The notes: generated by a model from the letters alone, not told the origin. A stretch of DNA of 64,000 nt from Nocardia acidivorans NBRC 108247 (GCF_001625085.1 NZ_BDAW01000009.1:231681-295680), one strand, 5' to 3'; positions 34,425 to 44,335 are shown, counted from the stretch's first letter. Translations and numbers: made by a program.

Positions 34425-34886
34425 ATGGGCGTGAGTCACTCCTTGCCCTCGTCACGCCATCCGTCGAACATGCTGCTGGTCGTCGCCTCCGTGTGCGCGA
34501 TCGCCGTCTCCGGTCTCATGTTGATCGTGGTCCTGGTCCGCGCCACCGACGGCGGCACCGCTCCGGCGAAACCCGCTGCCGCCCAGCCTCAACCGCAGGC
34601 GCAACCCCAACCGGTGGCGCGGCCGCAGGTGGAGCCGCCCGCGGCGCAGAGCCTGGCCCCACACGAAACCCGGCTCGATTCCGCAGCCGTGGAGGCCTCG
34701 ATCGGGACGATGCTGCGCAGCAGCTACGGGATCACCGATGTCGAGAATGTGCACTGCCCGGTGTCGATGCCCGCGCGGGCGGGCGCGATCTACGACTGTT
34801 CCCTGGTCGTCGGCGGCGAGAACAAGGATGTATCGGTCCGGGTGACGACCCGGACGGGCAGCTACGAGGTCAGTCGGCCGTCCTGA
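34425..34886 (+). CDS. DUF4333 membrane-anchored protein
   Basis: A 153-residue envelope protein: an N-terminal membrane helix (MLLVVASVCAIAVSGLMLIV), a Pro/Gln/Ala linker (residues 50-80), and a C-terminal DUF4333 domain with its CP and C pair (VHCPVSMPARAGAIYDCSLV). DUF4333 proteins are abundant in mycobacteria and Nocardia and have no known function. ATG at 34425 has AAGGA 5 nt upstream and is preferred to the ATG at 34386. It is convergent with rox. Confidence 0.8.
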   Translation: MGVSHSLPSSRHPSNMLLVVASVCAIAVSGLMLIVVLVRATDGGTAPAKPAAAQPQPQAQPQPVARPQVEPPAAQSLAPHETRLDSAAVEASIGTMLRSSYGITDVENVHCPVSMPARAGAIYDCSLVVGGENKDVSVRVTTRTGSYEVSRPS

Positions 34887-34905
34887 CGCCGAAAGCCGTA
34901 CCGGG

Positions 34906-36459
<1,554 letters not shown>

Positions 36460-36487
36460 TTACCCGACTCGCCCTCGGCCTCAACAT

Positions 36488-37321
36488 TCAGCCTTCCGCA
36501 TTCTTCGCGGCGAAATCCAGCAGATCCGCGGTGAGTCGCGCGCCATGGGTCAAATACAGCCCGTGCGGAGCGTTTTCATAGATCGTCTGGGTGCAGTCGG
36601 GCAGCAACCTCGTCAGCACGTGCGCTGACATCTCCGCCGTGACCGAGGCGTCGGTATCGCCGTGGATGATGAGCGTGGGCACAACGATGGCGGGAAGTTC
36701 GGCGCGGAAATCGGTTTCGATCACCGAACGATTGCAGGCCAGCAGCGCGTGCAGCGGAACGCGCATCATGGTGTCCAGGGTCCAGTCCTGAACCCGCCGG
36801 GAGACATCGCAATTGGGGAGACCCACGCCGAAGTAGGCGGGTCCGTTCGCATCGAGCCACGCCCCGAAATCGTTGTTCCAGGAGTCGCGGATCTCGGCCA
36901 CCGCGGCGGCGGGCAACCCGGCCGGATTGTCCGGGGTGCCGAGCATGAAGGGCAGGACCGCGCCGATGAGGACCTGTCCGCGCACGCGAGCGCTGCCGTG
37001 GCGGGTCAGATAGCGGGTGATCTCACCGGTGCCCATGGAATGGCCGACCAGGATGACGTCGTGCAGGTCCCGATGGGCGAGCAGGGCATCGAGATCATCG
37101 GCCAGGGTGTTGTAGTCGTAACCGTGTCCGGGATCGTCGGAGCGGCCGTGCGAGCGGCGGTCATAGGAGACGACCCGATAGCCGTTCTCGACGAGTTGCC
37201 CTGTCTGGTACTGGAATTCGCTGCTGTCCAGACCCCACGCGGAGCACAGGACGATCGGGCGGCCGGTACCGCGATCACGGTAGAACAGCGTGGTGCCGTC
37301 GTGGGATTCGAGGAAAGGCAT
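36488..37321 (-). CDS. Alpha/beta hydrolase (non-haem haloperoxidase-like)
   Basis: A 277-residue alpha/beta-hydrolase. Seen: MPFLESHDGTTLFYRDRGTG, oxyanion region VLCSAWGLDSSEFQ, nucleophile elbow VGHSMGTGEI, acid in IHGDTDASV and histidine in NAPHGLYLTH. It fits the cofactor-free haloperoxidase/esterase subgroup. It is divergent from a broken MerR gene, and an intact MerR-type operator lies between them (37377-37399), so its normal activator may be lost. Substrate unknown. Confidence 0.85.
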   Translation of the reverse strand: MPFLESHDGTTLFYRDRGTGRPIVLCSAWGLDSSEFQYQTGQLVENGYRVVSYDRRSHGRSDDPGHGYDYNTLADDLDALLAHRDLHDVILVGHSMGTGEITRYLTRHGSARVRGQVLIGAVLPFMLGTPDNPAGLPAAAVAEIRDSWNNDFGAWLDANGPAYFGVGLPNCDVSRRVQDWTLDTMMRVPLHALLACNRSVIETDFRAELPAIVVPTLIIHGDTDASVTAEMSAHVLTRLLPDCTQTIYENAPHGLYLTHGARLTADLLDFAAKNAEG

Positions 37322-37376
37322 TGGGGGTGAGTCCTTTTCGTATCGGGCGACCGTTTCGGCCGCTGCGATAAGACTC

Positions 37377-37399
37377 GACCCTCCCACCACGGGAGAGTC
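37377..37399. promoter_or_regulatory. MerR-type operator between hydrolase and broken MerR gene
   Basis: GACCCTCCC and GGGAGAGTC flank a 5-nt centre (8 of 9 arm positions pair). On the minus strand TTGACT (37401-37396) opens the site, as in the long-spacer promoters that MerR activators use. The hydrolase at 37321 is the target. Confidence 0.6.
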
Positions 37400-37445
37400 A
37401 ACAGCCGGCGCCGGGACGAACTCTCCCCGTGGAGGAGACAGCACA

Positions 37446-37844
37446 ATGGTGGGCACGCTGTCGATCGGGATTTCGCACGCGCCACCCATATGACCGTCAA
37501 GTCGCTACGGCACTATTACCAGATCGGCCTCTCGAGCCCGCGGGCGTGGACGCCGGTACCGGATATCGGCACTACACCGCCGGACAGATTCCGATCGCCC
37601 AGGTCATTCGGCGGTTCCGGGATCTGGATATGCCGCTGGAGGAGATTCAGGCGGTGCTCAGCGCACCCGATCTCACCGCGCGCAATGAGCGCATCACCGC
37701 GCATCTGGCCCGGCTCGAGGACGAATTGACGCGCACCCAGCGGGCGGTCACCTCACTGCGGAATCTGCTCCGACACCAGCCGCTGGCGGAGCCGAGGTGG
37801 GGCGGCCGGTGTTCCGCATCGGGGCCACCCATCCGGTGCCTTAG
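37446..37844 (+). pseudogene. MerR-family regulator with three single-base deletions
   Basis: Read with three corrections this is a normal MerR protein: start ATG at 37446 after GGAGGA, then ARATHMTVKSLRHYYQIGL, GTGYRHYTAGQIPIAQVIRR, DMPLEEIQAVLSAPDL and an end RIGATHPVP. Bases appear to be missing near 37466 (within GATCGGGATTT), near 37532 (GGCCTCTCGAG) and near 37795, each shifting frame by -1. The longest uninterrupted frame (37429-37875) lacks the HTH. Either the gene is dead or the assembly has local errors. Confidence 0.7.
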
Positions 37845-37853
37845 ACTCGGCGG

Positions 37854-38588
37854 ATGTCCCGTGCCGACTCCGTAGCGCCCGCTCTCGGTGGTCGGCGGGC
37901 ACGCTGGGTTCCGCACAATGACGAGCGCCGCGAACGCATAATCGCCGCAGCCATCGAACTTCTCGATGAGAACGCACCCGGGGTCGAGGCCCCGATGCAG
38001 CAGATCGCCGAACGCGCCGGGCTCGCCAAATCCGTGGTGTACCGGCAGTTCTCCGGGCGTGACGATCTGGATCGGCAGGTGCGCTCGGCAATCTGCGCCG
38101 AATTCGCCGCCACCGTCGATGCCGCGCTCGATATCGGGGCGGGGTCGATTCGGGTGATTCTGGTGCGCGCGGTCGGCGCGGTGGTCGACTGGATCGCCGA
38201 ACATCCGCGCCGCGACGAATTCGTGCGACGCGGGCCCGGGGTCGACGATCCCGACAATCTCTCCGCCATGGTCGGGTTGCAGGCCGAGATCGCGGGCCGG
38301 GCAAGGCAATTGGTCTCCGGATTGGCCGGGGTGGTCGGTGTCGCGGACGAACCCGCCATCGACACCATGACCTTCGCCATCGTGACCATGACCGAATCGA
38401 CGGTGAACCGCTGGACCCGCGACCCCGCCCCGGCGCTCACCCGCACCCAATTGGTCACGGCCGTAGCCGGATACGCCTGGAGCGTGCTGGACGGTGTGGC
38501 CCGCGAACACCAACTCACCCTCGACCCGGATCGGCCGTTGCTCACGGTGCTGAGCGAACTGGCGGCGGGTGACACCGCGCACAGCTGA
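37854..38588 (+). CDS. TetR-family regulator
   Basis: A 244-residue TetR regulator: RIIAAAIELLDENAPGVEAP, then IAERAGLAKSVVYRQFSGRD as HTH (residues 30-75), followed by a long helical ligand domain ending LTVLSELAAGDTAHS. It begins 10 bp after the broken MerR gene. The nearest gene (diiron oxygenase at 39617) converges, so its targets are probably elsewhere. Ligand unknown. Confidence 0.85.
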   Translation: MSRADSVAPALGGRRARWVPHNDERRERIIAAAIELLDENAPGVEAPMQQIAERAGLAKSVVYRQFSGRDDLDRQVRSAICAEFAATVDAALDIGAGSIRVILVRAVGAVVDWIAEHPRRDEFVRRGPGVDDPDNLSAMVGLQAEIAGRARQLVSGLAGVVGVADEPAIDTMTFAIVTMTESTVNRWTRDPAPALTRTQLVTAVAGYAWSVLDGVAREHQLTLDPDRPLLTVLSELAAGDTAHS

Positions 38589-38627
38589 CACCGGCATCGC
38601 GAGCGACGTCCGTCCGAGGCCGCCGGG

Positions 38628-39617
38628 TCAGGCGCTGCGGCGGTCGGGTTCGCTGCGGTAGCGCGAGGGTGGGCCGTCGATGTGCAGGCGGGTCCAGAGT
38701 TGCCGGGCGATGGGGTTCATGAGGCCCAGGTCGCGGGCGAGGGTGCGCATATCGCCGAAGTAGCCGGAGAGGATGCGGCGGGAGTTGGGTGCGTCCCAGA
38801 AGGCTTCGCGCATCACGTGTTCGGGGATGTCGAAGCGGCGGGCGAAGGATTTGGGTGGGGTCATGATCTCGCCGGCGAGCCAGCGCATGGCGAGGGGGAA
38901 GGCCACCGAGCACACGGCACGGCTCGCGGTGCCCATGCGGGAGATGTGGGCGGTGAGGAAATCACCGGCGAAGGAGATGTGGCGGGCCTCCTCGGCAATG
39001 TGAATCTCCATGGTGCGCAATACCGCCGGGGGGACATTGCCGCCCTGGCGGATGAGGGCCTTCTGGTAGTGGTCTATCGGCTCCTCACCGCCGAGCACGC
39101 CGATGAAGAGGATCACGTGCGCGTATCCGCCCGCGACCCCGATGAAGGGGGACAGCATGCGGAACAGCGGGCGCATACCGGGGACGTCCACGCCGATGCG
39201 GTTCACCAGTTCCTGGAACATCTGGATGTGATTGCACTCCTCGGTCATTTCGTGGAGGCAGTAGCGGAACTCCGGCGAACCGTTCGGGAGCTTCATGATG
39301 TACTGCATCATTCCGCGAATCAGCACGCTCTCGAACGCCGCGCCGACCTTGATGACATTCGCGATGCGCCAGCGCCCGATCTCGATCTGACGCTCGAGGG
39401 GCAGGTTGCGGTACCAGTCGGTCGCGCCCAGCGGATCGTATTCCGGGGCCAGCACCCAGCGCGGATCATTGGGATCCAACTCGAATTCCGGTGCGTCCCA
39501 ATCAATATCGAGATACGGATCGAATTTGCGGTGTACCGACCCCTCGGACAGGGTCGCCAGGGCCGCACGGTACTCGGCGTCGAAGAAGTCGGTGCGAACC
39601 GAATCTGACAGCGTCAT
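38628..39617 (-). CDS. Diiron oxygenase (AurF-like)
   Basis: A 329-residue ferritin-like diiron protein of the AurF (p-aminobenzoate N-oxygenase) family. The two metal-binding EExxH motifs are seen as MTEECNHIQMF and IAEEARHISFAG, in helices separated as expected. GAGGAG lies 6 nt before the ATG at 39617. AurF family enzymes oxidise amines to nitro groups or act on lipids; a member with no biosynthetic neighbours cannot be assigned. It is divergent from a TetR gene with a perfect operator between them, so expression is probably ligand-induced. Confidence 0.85.
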   Translation of the reverse strand: MTLSDSVRTDFFDAEYRAALATLSEGSVHRKFDPYLDIDWDAPEFELDPNDPRWVLAPEYDPLGATDWYRNLPLERQIEIGRWRIANVIKVGAAFESVLIRGMMQYIMKLPNGSPEFRYCLHEMTEECNHIQMFQELVNRIGVDVPGMRPLFRMLSPFIGVAGGYAHVILFIGVLGGEEPIDHYQKALIRQGGNVPPAVLRTMEIHIAEEARHISFAGDFLTAHISRMGTASRAVCSVAFPLAMRWLAGEIMTPPKSFARRFDIPEHVMREAFWDAPNSRRILSGYFGDMRTLARDLGLMNPIARQLWTRLHIDGPPSRYRSEPDRRSA

Positions 39618-39673
39618 CGATGTCTCCTCAGGCGATCGGCGGCACGTGAGCCACCCCACAGTTGGAGGATATA

Positions 39674-39690
39674 TGGGACTCCGAGTCCCA
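39674..39690. promoter_or_regulatory. TetR-type operator
   Basis: TGGGACTCCGAGTCCCA is a perfect 17-bp palindrome in the gap between the divergent diiron oxygenase and TetR genes. It is the likely binding site of that TetR protein. Confidence 0.75.
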
Positions 39691-39752
39691 CACAATACCG
39701 GCCCGTTGAACATGTCGATACGCAACCGTTCCGGCTCGTGTAATCTCGGGCC

Positions 39753-40358
39753 ATGCCGACACCCTCCACTCGCCGCTCCCCCGGCGGTCCGGTACTCCAG
39801 GATGCCCTGACCGACGCGCTCGCGAACGCGTTCTTCCAGGAGCTCGCGGCGGTCGGCTACGGGCGACTGTCCATCGAGGCGGTGGCCCGCCGGGCGGGTG
39901 CGGGCAAGGCCGCGGTCTACCGGCGCTGGTCCTCGAAACAGGCCATGGCCGTAGACCTGATCACCAAGGCCGCGGTCGCGGCCGCCGAGGTCCCCGATAC
40001 CGGATCGGTGCGCGCAGATGTGCGGGCGTATCTGGCCGCGGCGGCCGAAGGGCTTCGACATCCGCTCGCGTCCAAGATCATTCCCGATCTGCTCGCGGAG
40101 GCGGGACGGGAGCCCGCGCTGGCGACCGCCCTCGCCGACGGCGTCGGCGGGGCGCGCCGGGAACGCGCCGCCGCACTCCTGCGCCGCGGTATCGACCGCG
40201 GCGAGCTACCGGGCGATCTGGATATCCCCCTCGCCCTGGATTTCCTTGCGGGACCGCTCTATTGGCGGCTCACCGTCGTCAACGTCCCGTTGGAGTCCAG
40301 TTACCTGGACGATCTCACCGCGATGCTGCTGAGCGCGTTCCGGGCGATCGACCGCTGA
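39753..40358 (+). CDS. TetR-family regulator
   Basis: A 201-residue TetR regulator: SIEAVARRAGAGKAAVYRRW and SSKQAMAVDLI give the HTH (residues 45-75), followed by a ligand domain typical of the TetR_C class (DVRAYLAAAAEGL, PLYWRLTVVNVPL). It is divergent from the AurF-like gene, with the palindrome at 39674-39690 between them, so it most likely represses that gene and itself. It is convergent with the epoxide hydrolase gene (8-bp gap). Confidence 0.87.
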   Translation: MPTPSTRRSPGGPVLQDALTDALANAFFQELAAVGYGRLSIEAVARRAGAGKAAVYRRWSSKQAMAVDLITKAAVAAAEVPDTGSVRADVRAYLAAAAEGLRHPLASKIIPDLLAEAGREPALATALADGVGGARRERAAALLRRGIDRGELPGDLDIPLALDFLAGPLYWRLTVVNVPLESSYLDDLTAMLLSAFRAIDR

Positions 40359-40365
40359 TTCCGGA

Positions 40366-41601
40366 TCAGCGGCGGCCGCGGAAGGTGCGGCGCAGGTCGG
40401 CCACCCACTCATCGGGGATCTCCCACGGTATGAAGTGCCCGCCGTAGTCGTGCGCGGTGAGGTTGACATGGTTGTACCAGGGGGCGCGATCCGAGCGCAG
40501 GAAATGCTCGACCCGGCCCTCGGTGGTGACACCGGGCGGGTTCTCGTGGGCGACGAAGGTGATGCCGGTGGGGGCCTCGATCACCGGGTGCCGATCATGC
40601 TCGGGTGTCCAGGGGTAACGATTGTGGTTGGCGTACACCCGAATCGAGGTGCCGATCGAGTTGGTCACCCAGTAGATGGTGGCGTGGGTGAGCAGTTCGT
40701 CCTTGGTGAAGACGGTTTCGATATCGCCGTGATTGTCACTCCAGGCGGTCCAGCGTTCGAGGATCCAGGAGAGCATGCCCGCCGGTGAATCGGACAGTCC
40801 GTGCGCGAGCGTGCTGGGGGCGAGCATCTGCGCGGCGAGGTGGACGGCGAAACGCTTCTCCAACTCCAGGATTCGGGCGTGGACCTCGGGCGCGAGACCC
40901 TCGGGCAGCGGCCGGCCGCCGGTGATGTCCCAGGCGCGGTCGCCGTTGAACATGTCCAGGCGCTGGCCCGAACCGATGTGGATCCCGTAGAGCTCGTCGG
41001 CGTATTTATGGCCGAGCTGGCCGGTGACCAGTGCGCCCACATCGCATCCGGCGGCGGCGTACTTCTCATGCCCCAGCACCTCGGTCATGAGGGTGTGCCA
41101 GATATCGGCGACCTTCCAGAAGTTGAGGTCGGGGCGATCGGGCACGGGGGTGGAGAAGCCGAAGCCGGGGAAGGATGGGACGATCACGTCGAACGCGTCC
41201 GCCGGATCGCCACCGTGCGCGGCCGGATCGGCCAGCGGGTCGATGACTTTGGACCAGTGCCAGAAGGTCCAGGGCCAGCCGTGCGTGAGAATCAGCGGCT
41301 TCGGGTCGGGCCCGACACCGGGTTTGCGCATGAAATGCACCGGCACGCCGTCGATTTCGACCCGATAGTGCTCGTAGGCATTGATCTCGGCTTCGGCGGC
41401 GCGCCAATCGAACTCGCGCTGCCAGTATTCGACCAGCTCCCGGAGGTAGTCGCGCGGTACGCCGTAGAACCCGTCCTTATTGCCCGCGTCCTCCGACCAC
41501 CGGGTCAGCGCCAGGCGCCGGCGCAGATCGTCCAGCACCTCATCGGGTACGTGAATCGGCGGCTGCCGCAAGGGAAGTGAACGGCCGGGCTCGATGGTCA
41601 A
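40366..41601 (-). CDS. Epoxide hydrolase (EHN-domain family)
   Basis: A 411-residue alpha/beta epoxide hydrolase. An N-terminal EHN region (RSLPLRQPPIHVPDEVLDDL to REFDWRAAEAEIN) precedes the core: oxyanion motif LTHGWPWTFWHW, nucleophile Asp in AAGCDVGALVTG and the catalytic His in AHDYGGHFIPWE. It probably opens epoxides with water. The start is TTG at 41601, with AGGAGG 5 nt upstream; no better start lines up with the family. It is divergent from the recombinase gene. Confidence 0.87.
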   Translation of the reverse strand: MTIEPGRSLPLRQPPIHVPDEVLDDLRRRLALTRWSEDAGNKDGFYGVPRDYLRELVEYWQREFDWRAAEAEINAYEHYRVEIDGVPVHFMRKPGVGPDPKPLILTHGWPWTFWHWSKVIDPLADPAAHGGDPADAFDVIVPSFPGFGFSTPVPDRPDLNFWKVADIWHTLMTEVLGHEKYAAAGCDVGALVTGQLGHKYADELYGIHIGSGQRLDMFNGDRAWDITGGRPLPEGLAPEVHARILELEKRFAVHLAAQMLAPSTLAHGLSDSPAGMLSWILERWTAWSDNHGDIETVFTKDELLTHATIYWVTNSIGTSIRVYANHNRYPWTPEHDRHPVIEAPTGITFVAHENPPGVTTEGRVEHFLRSDRAPWYNHVNLTAHDYGGHFIPWEIPDEWVADLRRTFRGRR

Positions 41602-41694
41602 GATCGCCTCCTGGGATGCCACGGGATATCGCCACCCGACGATACTGGCGCGCGTTTCGGCGGGGGCGGCGACCGGTGCCGTAGGGTCGAGCCC

Positions 41695-42912
41695 ATGTCC
41701 GCCGACAGTGAATCGCACGCGCGGGGCGCGGTCATCGCGGTGCCCGATGCGGTGCGCACCGAATTGCGCCGGGGAGTGCGCAGTGTGCTGGTGGATACCG
41801 CTGCGCTGCACCTGGTTCGGGAACGCTTCGACGATGAGCAGGCCGGATCGCTGCGCCGTTATCTCGAGGCATCGCAGTCGGCGAATACGCTGCGCGCCTA
41901 TCGCACCGATTGGATCGCCTGGGCGGCCTGGTGTCTGGCCGAATCCCGGCAGGCGCTGCCCGCGGATTCCCTGGATGTGGCGGTGTATCTCGCCGCGGCC
42001 GCCGACGCGCGCCGCCCGAATGGTGAATGGGCTTTCAGCGCAGCCACTTTGGAACGCAAATCGGCGGCATTGGCCGCGGTGCACGCCGCCAACGGTCTGC
42101 CGTCGCCCACCCGCGCGGATGTGGTGCGCCTGACCCTGCGCGGTATCCGCCGCACCCGCCGCACCCGGCCCAAGCGCAAGCGCCCGGTTCTGCTGCACAC
42201 CCTGGATCAGCTGCTCGCCGAACTTCCCGAACCCGGCTGGCCCACCGAACCGGCCCGCCGCCGCGACACCCTGCTGTTGCTCGTCGGCTTCGCGGGAGCC
42301 TTGCGCCGCAGCGAGATCGCGAGCCTGGCCATCACCGATGTCCGCGTCGACACCGACCACACCAGCGGCGAACCGCTGCTGCTCATCCACCTGCCGACCA
42401 CCAAGACCGATCCGACCGGCATCACCGGCCAGCGCGTGGCCCTGCCCCGGGGCCAGCGCCCGCACAGCTGCCCGGTCTGCGCCTTCGCGGATTGGATTCG
42501 CCTGCGCGAACACCATATCGCCGATCCGGCCACCCTCCCGGCGTGGCTGGCCGCGAACCCCGCCGACTCGCGAATCCACCGCTGCCACGGCTTCACCGGC
42601 ACCACCCTGACCGACCCGAACCTCCCGCTCTTCCCATCGATCTCCCGGCACGGCGGCATCGCGCAGGCCCCCATGTCCGGCCGCGCGGTAGCCGAATTGG
42701 TGAAACGCTACGCCGCGCGCGCCGGTCTGGATCCCGACCTGTTCTCCGGCCACTCGCTGCGCGCGGGCTTCGCCACCCAGGCCGCCCTGGGCGGCGCCAG
42801 CGACCGCGAGATCATGCGGCAGGGCCGCTGGTCCAATCCCCGCACGGTGCACGGCTACATCCGCACCGCGAACCCCTTGGAAGACAACGCGGTAACCAAA
42901 CTCGGCCTGTGA
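41695..42912 (+). CDS. Tyrosine recombinase (site-specific integrase)
   Basis: A 405-residue tyrosine recombinase. Core-binding domain: SANTLRAYRTDWIAWAAWCL. Catalytic domain: first Arg in FAGALRRSEIASL (about 204), HxxR in GHSLRAGFAT (about 355), then RQGRWSNPRTVHGYIR with the nucleophile Tyr (about 387). A CPVC pair occurs at about residue 260, which is found in one integrase subgroup. No tRNA, excisionase or att repeat was found next to it, so it may be a stand-alone recombinase rather than part of an intact element. Confidence 0.88.
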   Translation: MSADSESHARGAVIAVPDAVRTELRRGVRSVLVDTAALHLVRERFDDEQAGSLRRYLEASQSANTLRAYRTDWIAWAAWCLAESRQALPADSLDVAVYLAAAADARRPNGEWAFSAATLERKSAALAAVHAANGLPSPTRADVVRLTLRGIRRTRRTRPKRKRPVLLHTLDQLLAELPEPGWPTEPARRRDTLLLLVGFAGALRRSEIASLAITDVRVDTDHTSGEPLLLIHLPTTKTDPTGITGQRVALPRGQRPHSCPVCAFADWIRLREHHIADPATLPAWLAANPADSRIHRCHGFTGTTLTDPNLPLFPSISRHGGIAQAPMSGRAVAELVKRYAARAGLDPDLFSGHSLRAGFATQAALGGASDREIMRQGRWSNPRTVHGYIRTANPLEDNAVTKLGL

Positions 42913-42962
42913 CCCGGAAATTGGGATGAATTGCGTTGAATGCAACACTGCACATTGTCGCT

Positions 42963-43127
42963 ATGAACGCTGCGCCGCAGGCCACAGCCATCATCACCGA
43001 AGCCGTCCAACCTGCCGGACGCATCAAGCTCGGTGCGATGCCGGCCGAGTTCTGGCGCGAGAACCCATTGACCGACGAAGAACACGCCGCACTCAACAAC
43101 CGCGACCGCACCCAGCCGAACCAATGA
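42963..43127 (+). CDS. Small hypothetical protein
   Basis: A 54-codon frame (MNAAPQATAIITEAVQPAGR, then AEFWRENPLTDEEHAALNNR) with coherent composition and an acidic C-terminal helix. The ATG has no ribosome site but follows TTGCGT and CATTGT at 16-bp spacing, so a leaderless message is possible. It lies between the recombinase and a leader-peptide region. I do not recognise it; it might be a remnant. Confidence 0.4.
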   Translation: MNAAPQATAIITEAVQPAGRIKLGAMPAEFWRENPLTDEEHAALNNRDRTQPNQ

Positions 43128-43179
43128 CGTTCGACAAGTAGTCATCACCGGGTTCGTGCACTACCGGGGGATTCAGCGA

Positions 43180-43209
43180 GTGACATCTGTCCTGACCGGT
43201 GGCTACGAT
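43180..43209 (+). promoter_or_regulatory. Promoter of the leader-peptide region
   Basis: GTGACA (43180-43185) and TACGAT (43204-43209) are 18 bp apart and would start RNA at about 43216, right at the leader ATG (43218). Confidence 0.5.
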
Positions 43210-43217
43210 GTGAGGCG

Positions 43218-43274
43218 ATGACTACCGGGACGGCGTTGCGCCACACACGGATGGGTTACCCGGCGCTGTTCTGA
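43218..43274 (+). CDS. 18-residue leader peptide (attenuator uORF)
   Basis: The frame reads MTTGTALRHTRMGYPALF and stops with TGA at 43272. It sits directly at the predicted transcription start and only 7 nt before a strong GC hairpin, the usual layout of antibiotic-responsive attenuators in actinobacteria. Its sequence has no run of one amino acid, so sensing of ribosome stalling is more likely than of an amino acid. The gene it once served appears to be a broken ABC-F gene just downstream. Confidence 0.45.
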   Translation: MTTGTALRHTRMGYPALF

Positions 43275-43281
43275 GCGCTGT

Positions 43282-43301
43282 GCGGGCCGGTGTCGGCCCG
43301 C
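43282..43301 (+). terminator. GC hairpin after the leader peptide
   Basis: GCGGGCCG-GTGT-CGGCCCGC is a perfect 8-bp stem with a 4-nt loop, followed by TTGTCGAT. The GTG in the loop is in frame with an ABC-F-like start, so the hairpin could end transcription or hide that start codon. Confidence 0.6.
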
Positions 43302-43334
43302 TTGTCGATCGAGGATCTTGCGGTAGTGCGCGGG
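43290..43334 (+). pseudogene. Possible N-terminal stub of an ABC-F protein
   Basis: After the hairpin one frame reads (V)SARLSIEDLAVVRG, the typical first strand and YG/RG turn of ABC-F ATPases, then loses the pattern (LRLRRVDHGTS) before a Walker A can appear. ABC-F genes for ribosome protection are commonly preceded by a leader peptide and hairpin as seen here. The evidence is only 15 codons plus context. Confidence 0.35.
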
Positions 43335-43389
43335 CTCCGCCTTCGTCGTGTTGATCACGGGACTTCAACTACGACAGAAGGATTCAACG

Positions 43390-44151
43390 ATGACGACAAC
43401 GCACGGTATGTCGGTTGGCGTGCAGACGCCCGATGGTGTCGCCGACGCGTACCTCACCTGCCCCGACGATGGCGCCGCCCATCCGGGAGTGCTGGTGATT
43501 CAAGATGGCTTCGGACTGCGGCCCAGCCTGCGATCGCTGGCCGATCGTATTGCCGCCCACGGCTACACGGTCCTGCTTCCGAACGCTTACTACCGGCATG
43601 GGCGGGCACCGGTAATCGAGCTGCCGGACTTGATCGACGCGCCGCAGCGGCCGGAGATCTTCCAGCAGGTCTTCCCGATGATCCGCGAGCTGACACCGCA
43701 GCTCCTGCGTTCGGACGCTGGCGCTTACCTCGCGTGGCTGACAGCCTCGCCGCAGGTCGCCGAGGGAAAGCTTGGCCTCACCGGCTACTGCATGGGTGCG
43801 CGGCTAGCGGTAATGATCGCGGCTATGTTCCCCGATCGGGTCGCGGCGGTGGCCGGTTTCCATGGCGGGCCACTTGTCACCGATACCCCGGACAGTCCGC
43901 ACCTGGCCGTGGGAAACATCAGCGCGGAGCTGTATTTCGCCCACGCCGGCGACGACGACCACATGACTTCGGAACACATCACGCAGTTCGACAAGGCACT
44001 CGCCGCCGCCGGCGTCCGCCACCACACCGAGGTCTACGAGGGAGCCCAGCACGGCTTCACCCAGGCCGACACTTCCGCCTACGACCCCGAAGCGGCCGAA
44101 CGGCACTACCGCGAACTGCTAGCCCTGTTCGACCGCAATCTGGGGAAGTAG
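43390..44151 (+). CDS. Dienelactone hydrolase-family protein
   Basis: A 253-residue dienelactone-hydrolase-type alpha/beta hydrolase. The nucleophile is a cysteine in LTGYCMGARLAV (about 134); acid and base are in AHAGDDDHM and EGAQHGFTQ. The N-terminal PGVLVIQDGFGLRPSLRSLA matches the family. GAAGGA lies about 8 nt before the ATG at 43390. The native role could be lactone or ester hydrolysis; no aromatic-degradation genes are near. A long stem-loop follows at 44189. It may have been placed behind a leader that belonged to another gene. Confidence 0.87.
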   Translation: MTTTHGMSVGVQTPDGVADAYLTCPDDGAAHPGVLVIQDGFGLRPSLRSLADRIAAHGYTVLLPNAYYRHGRAPVIELPDLIDAPQRPEIFQQVFPMIRELTPQLLRSDAGAYLAWLTASPQVAEGKLGLTGYCMGARLAVMIAAMFPDRVAAVAGFHGGPLVTDTPDSPHLAVGNISAELYFAHAGDDDHMTSEHITQFDKALAAAGVRHHTEVYEGAQHGFTQADTSAYDPEAAERHYRELLALFDRNLGK

Positions 44152-44188
44152 CAGAGAAACTCCAGCAAGATCCGGCGGGGCGGCGCCG

Positions 44189-44226
44189 CCACCGGCATAC
44201 CCGATCGCCCGCGGGTATGCCGGTGG
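44189..44226 (+). terminator. Terminator hairpin after the dienelactone hydrolase gene
   Basis: CCACCGGCATACCCG (44189-44203) and its exact complement (44212-44226) form a 15-bp stem with an 8-nt loop, 37 nt after the stop codon. There is no T-tract. Confidence 0.75.
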
Positions 44227-44227
44227 G

Positions 44228-44335
44228 GGTGCACTCATCGGTCCGATGTTCGAGGACCGCACCCCGCTGCGGCTGGCCGAACTACTCGAGGAGCGGATCG
44301 GTGGCTTCCAGCCGCCGACCGCTCATGTCCGATAG
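44228..44335 (+). pseudogene. Short gene-end remnant of unknown origin
   Basis: One frame reads GALIGPMFEDRTPLRLAELL, then [15 protein letters not shown] and a TAG at 44333. It looks like the natural end of a protein, but has no start and overlaps the 3' end of the infA paralogue on the other strand. The parent family was not recognised. Confidence 0.25.
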
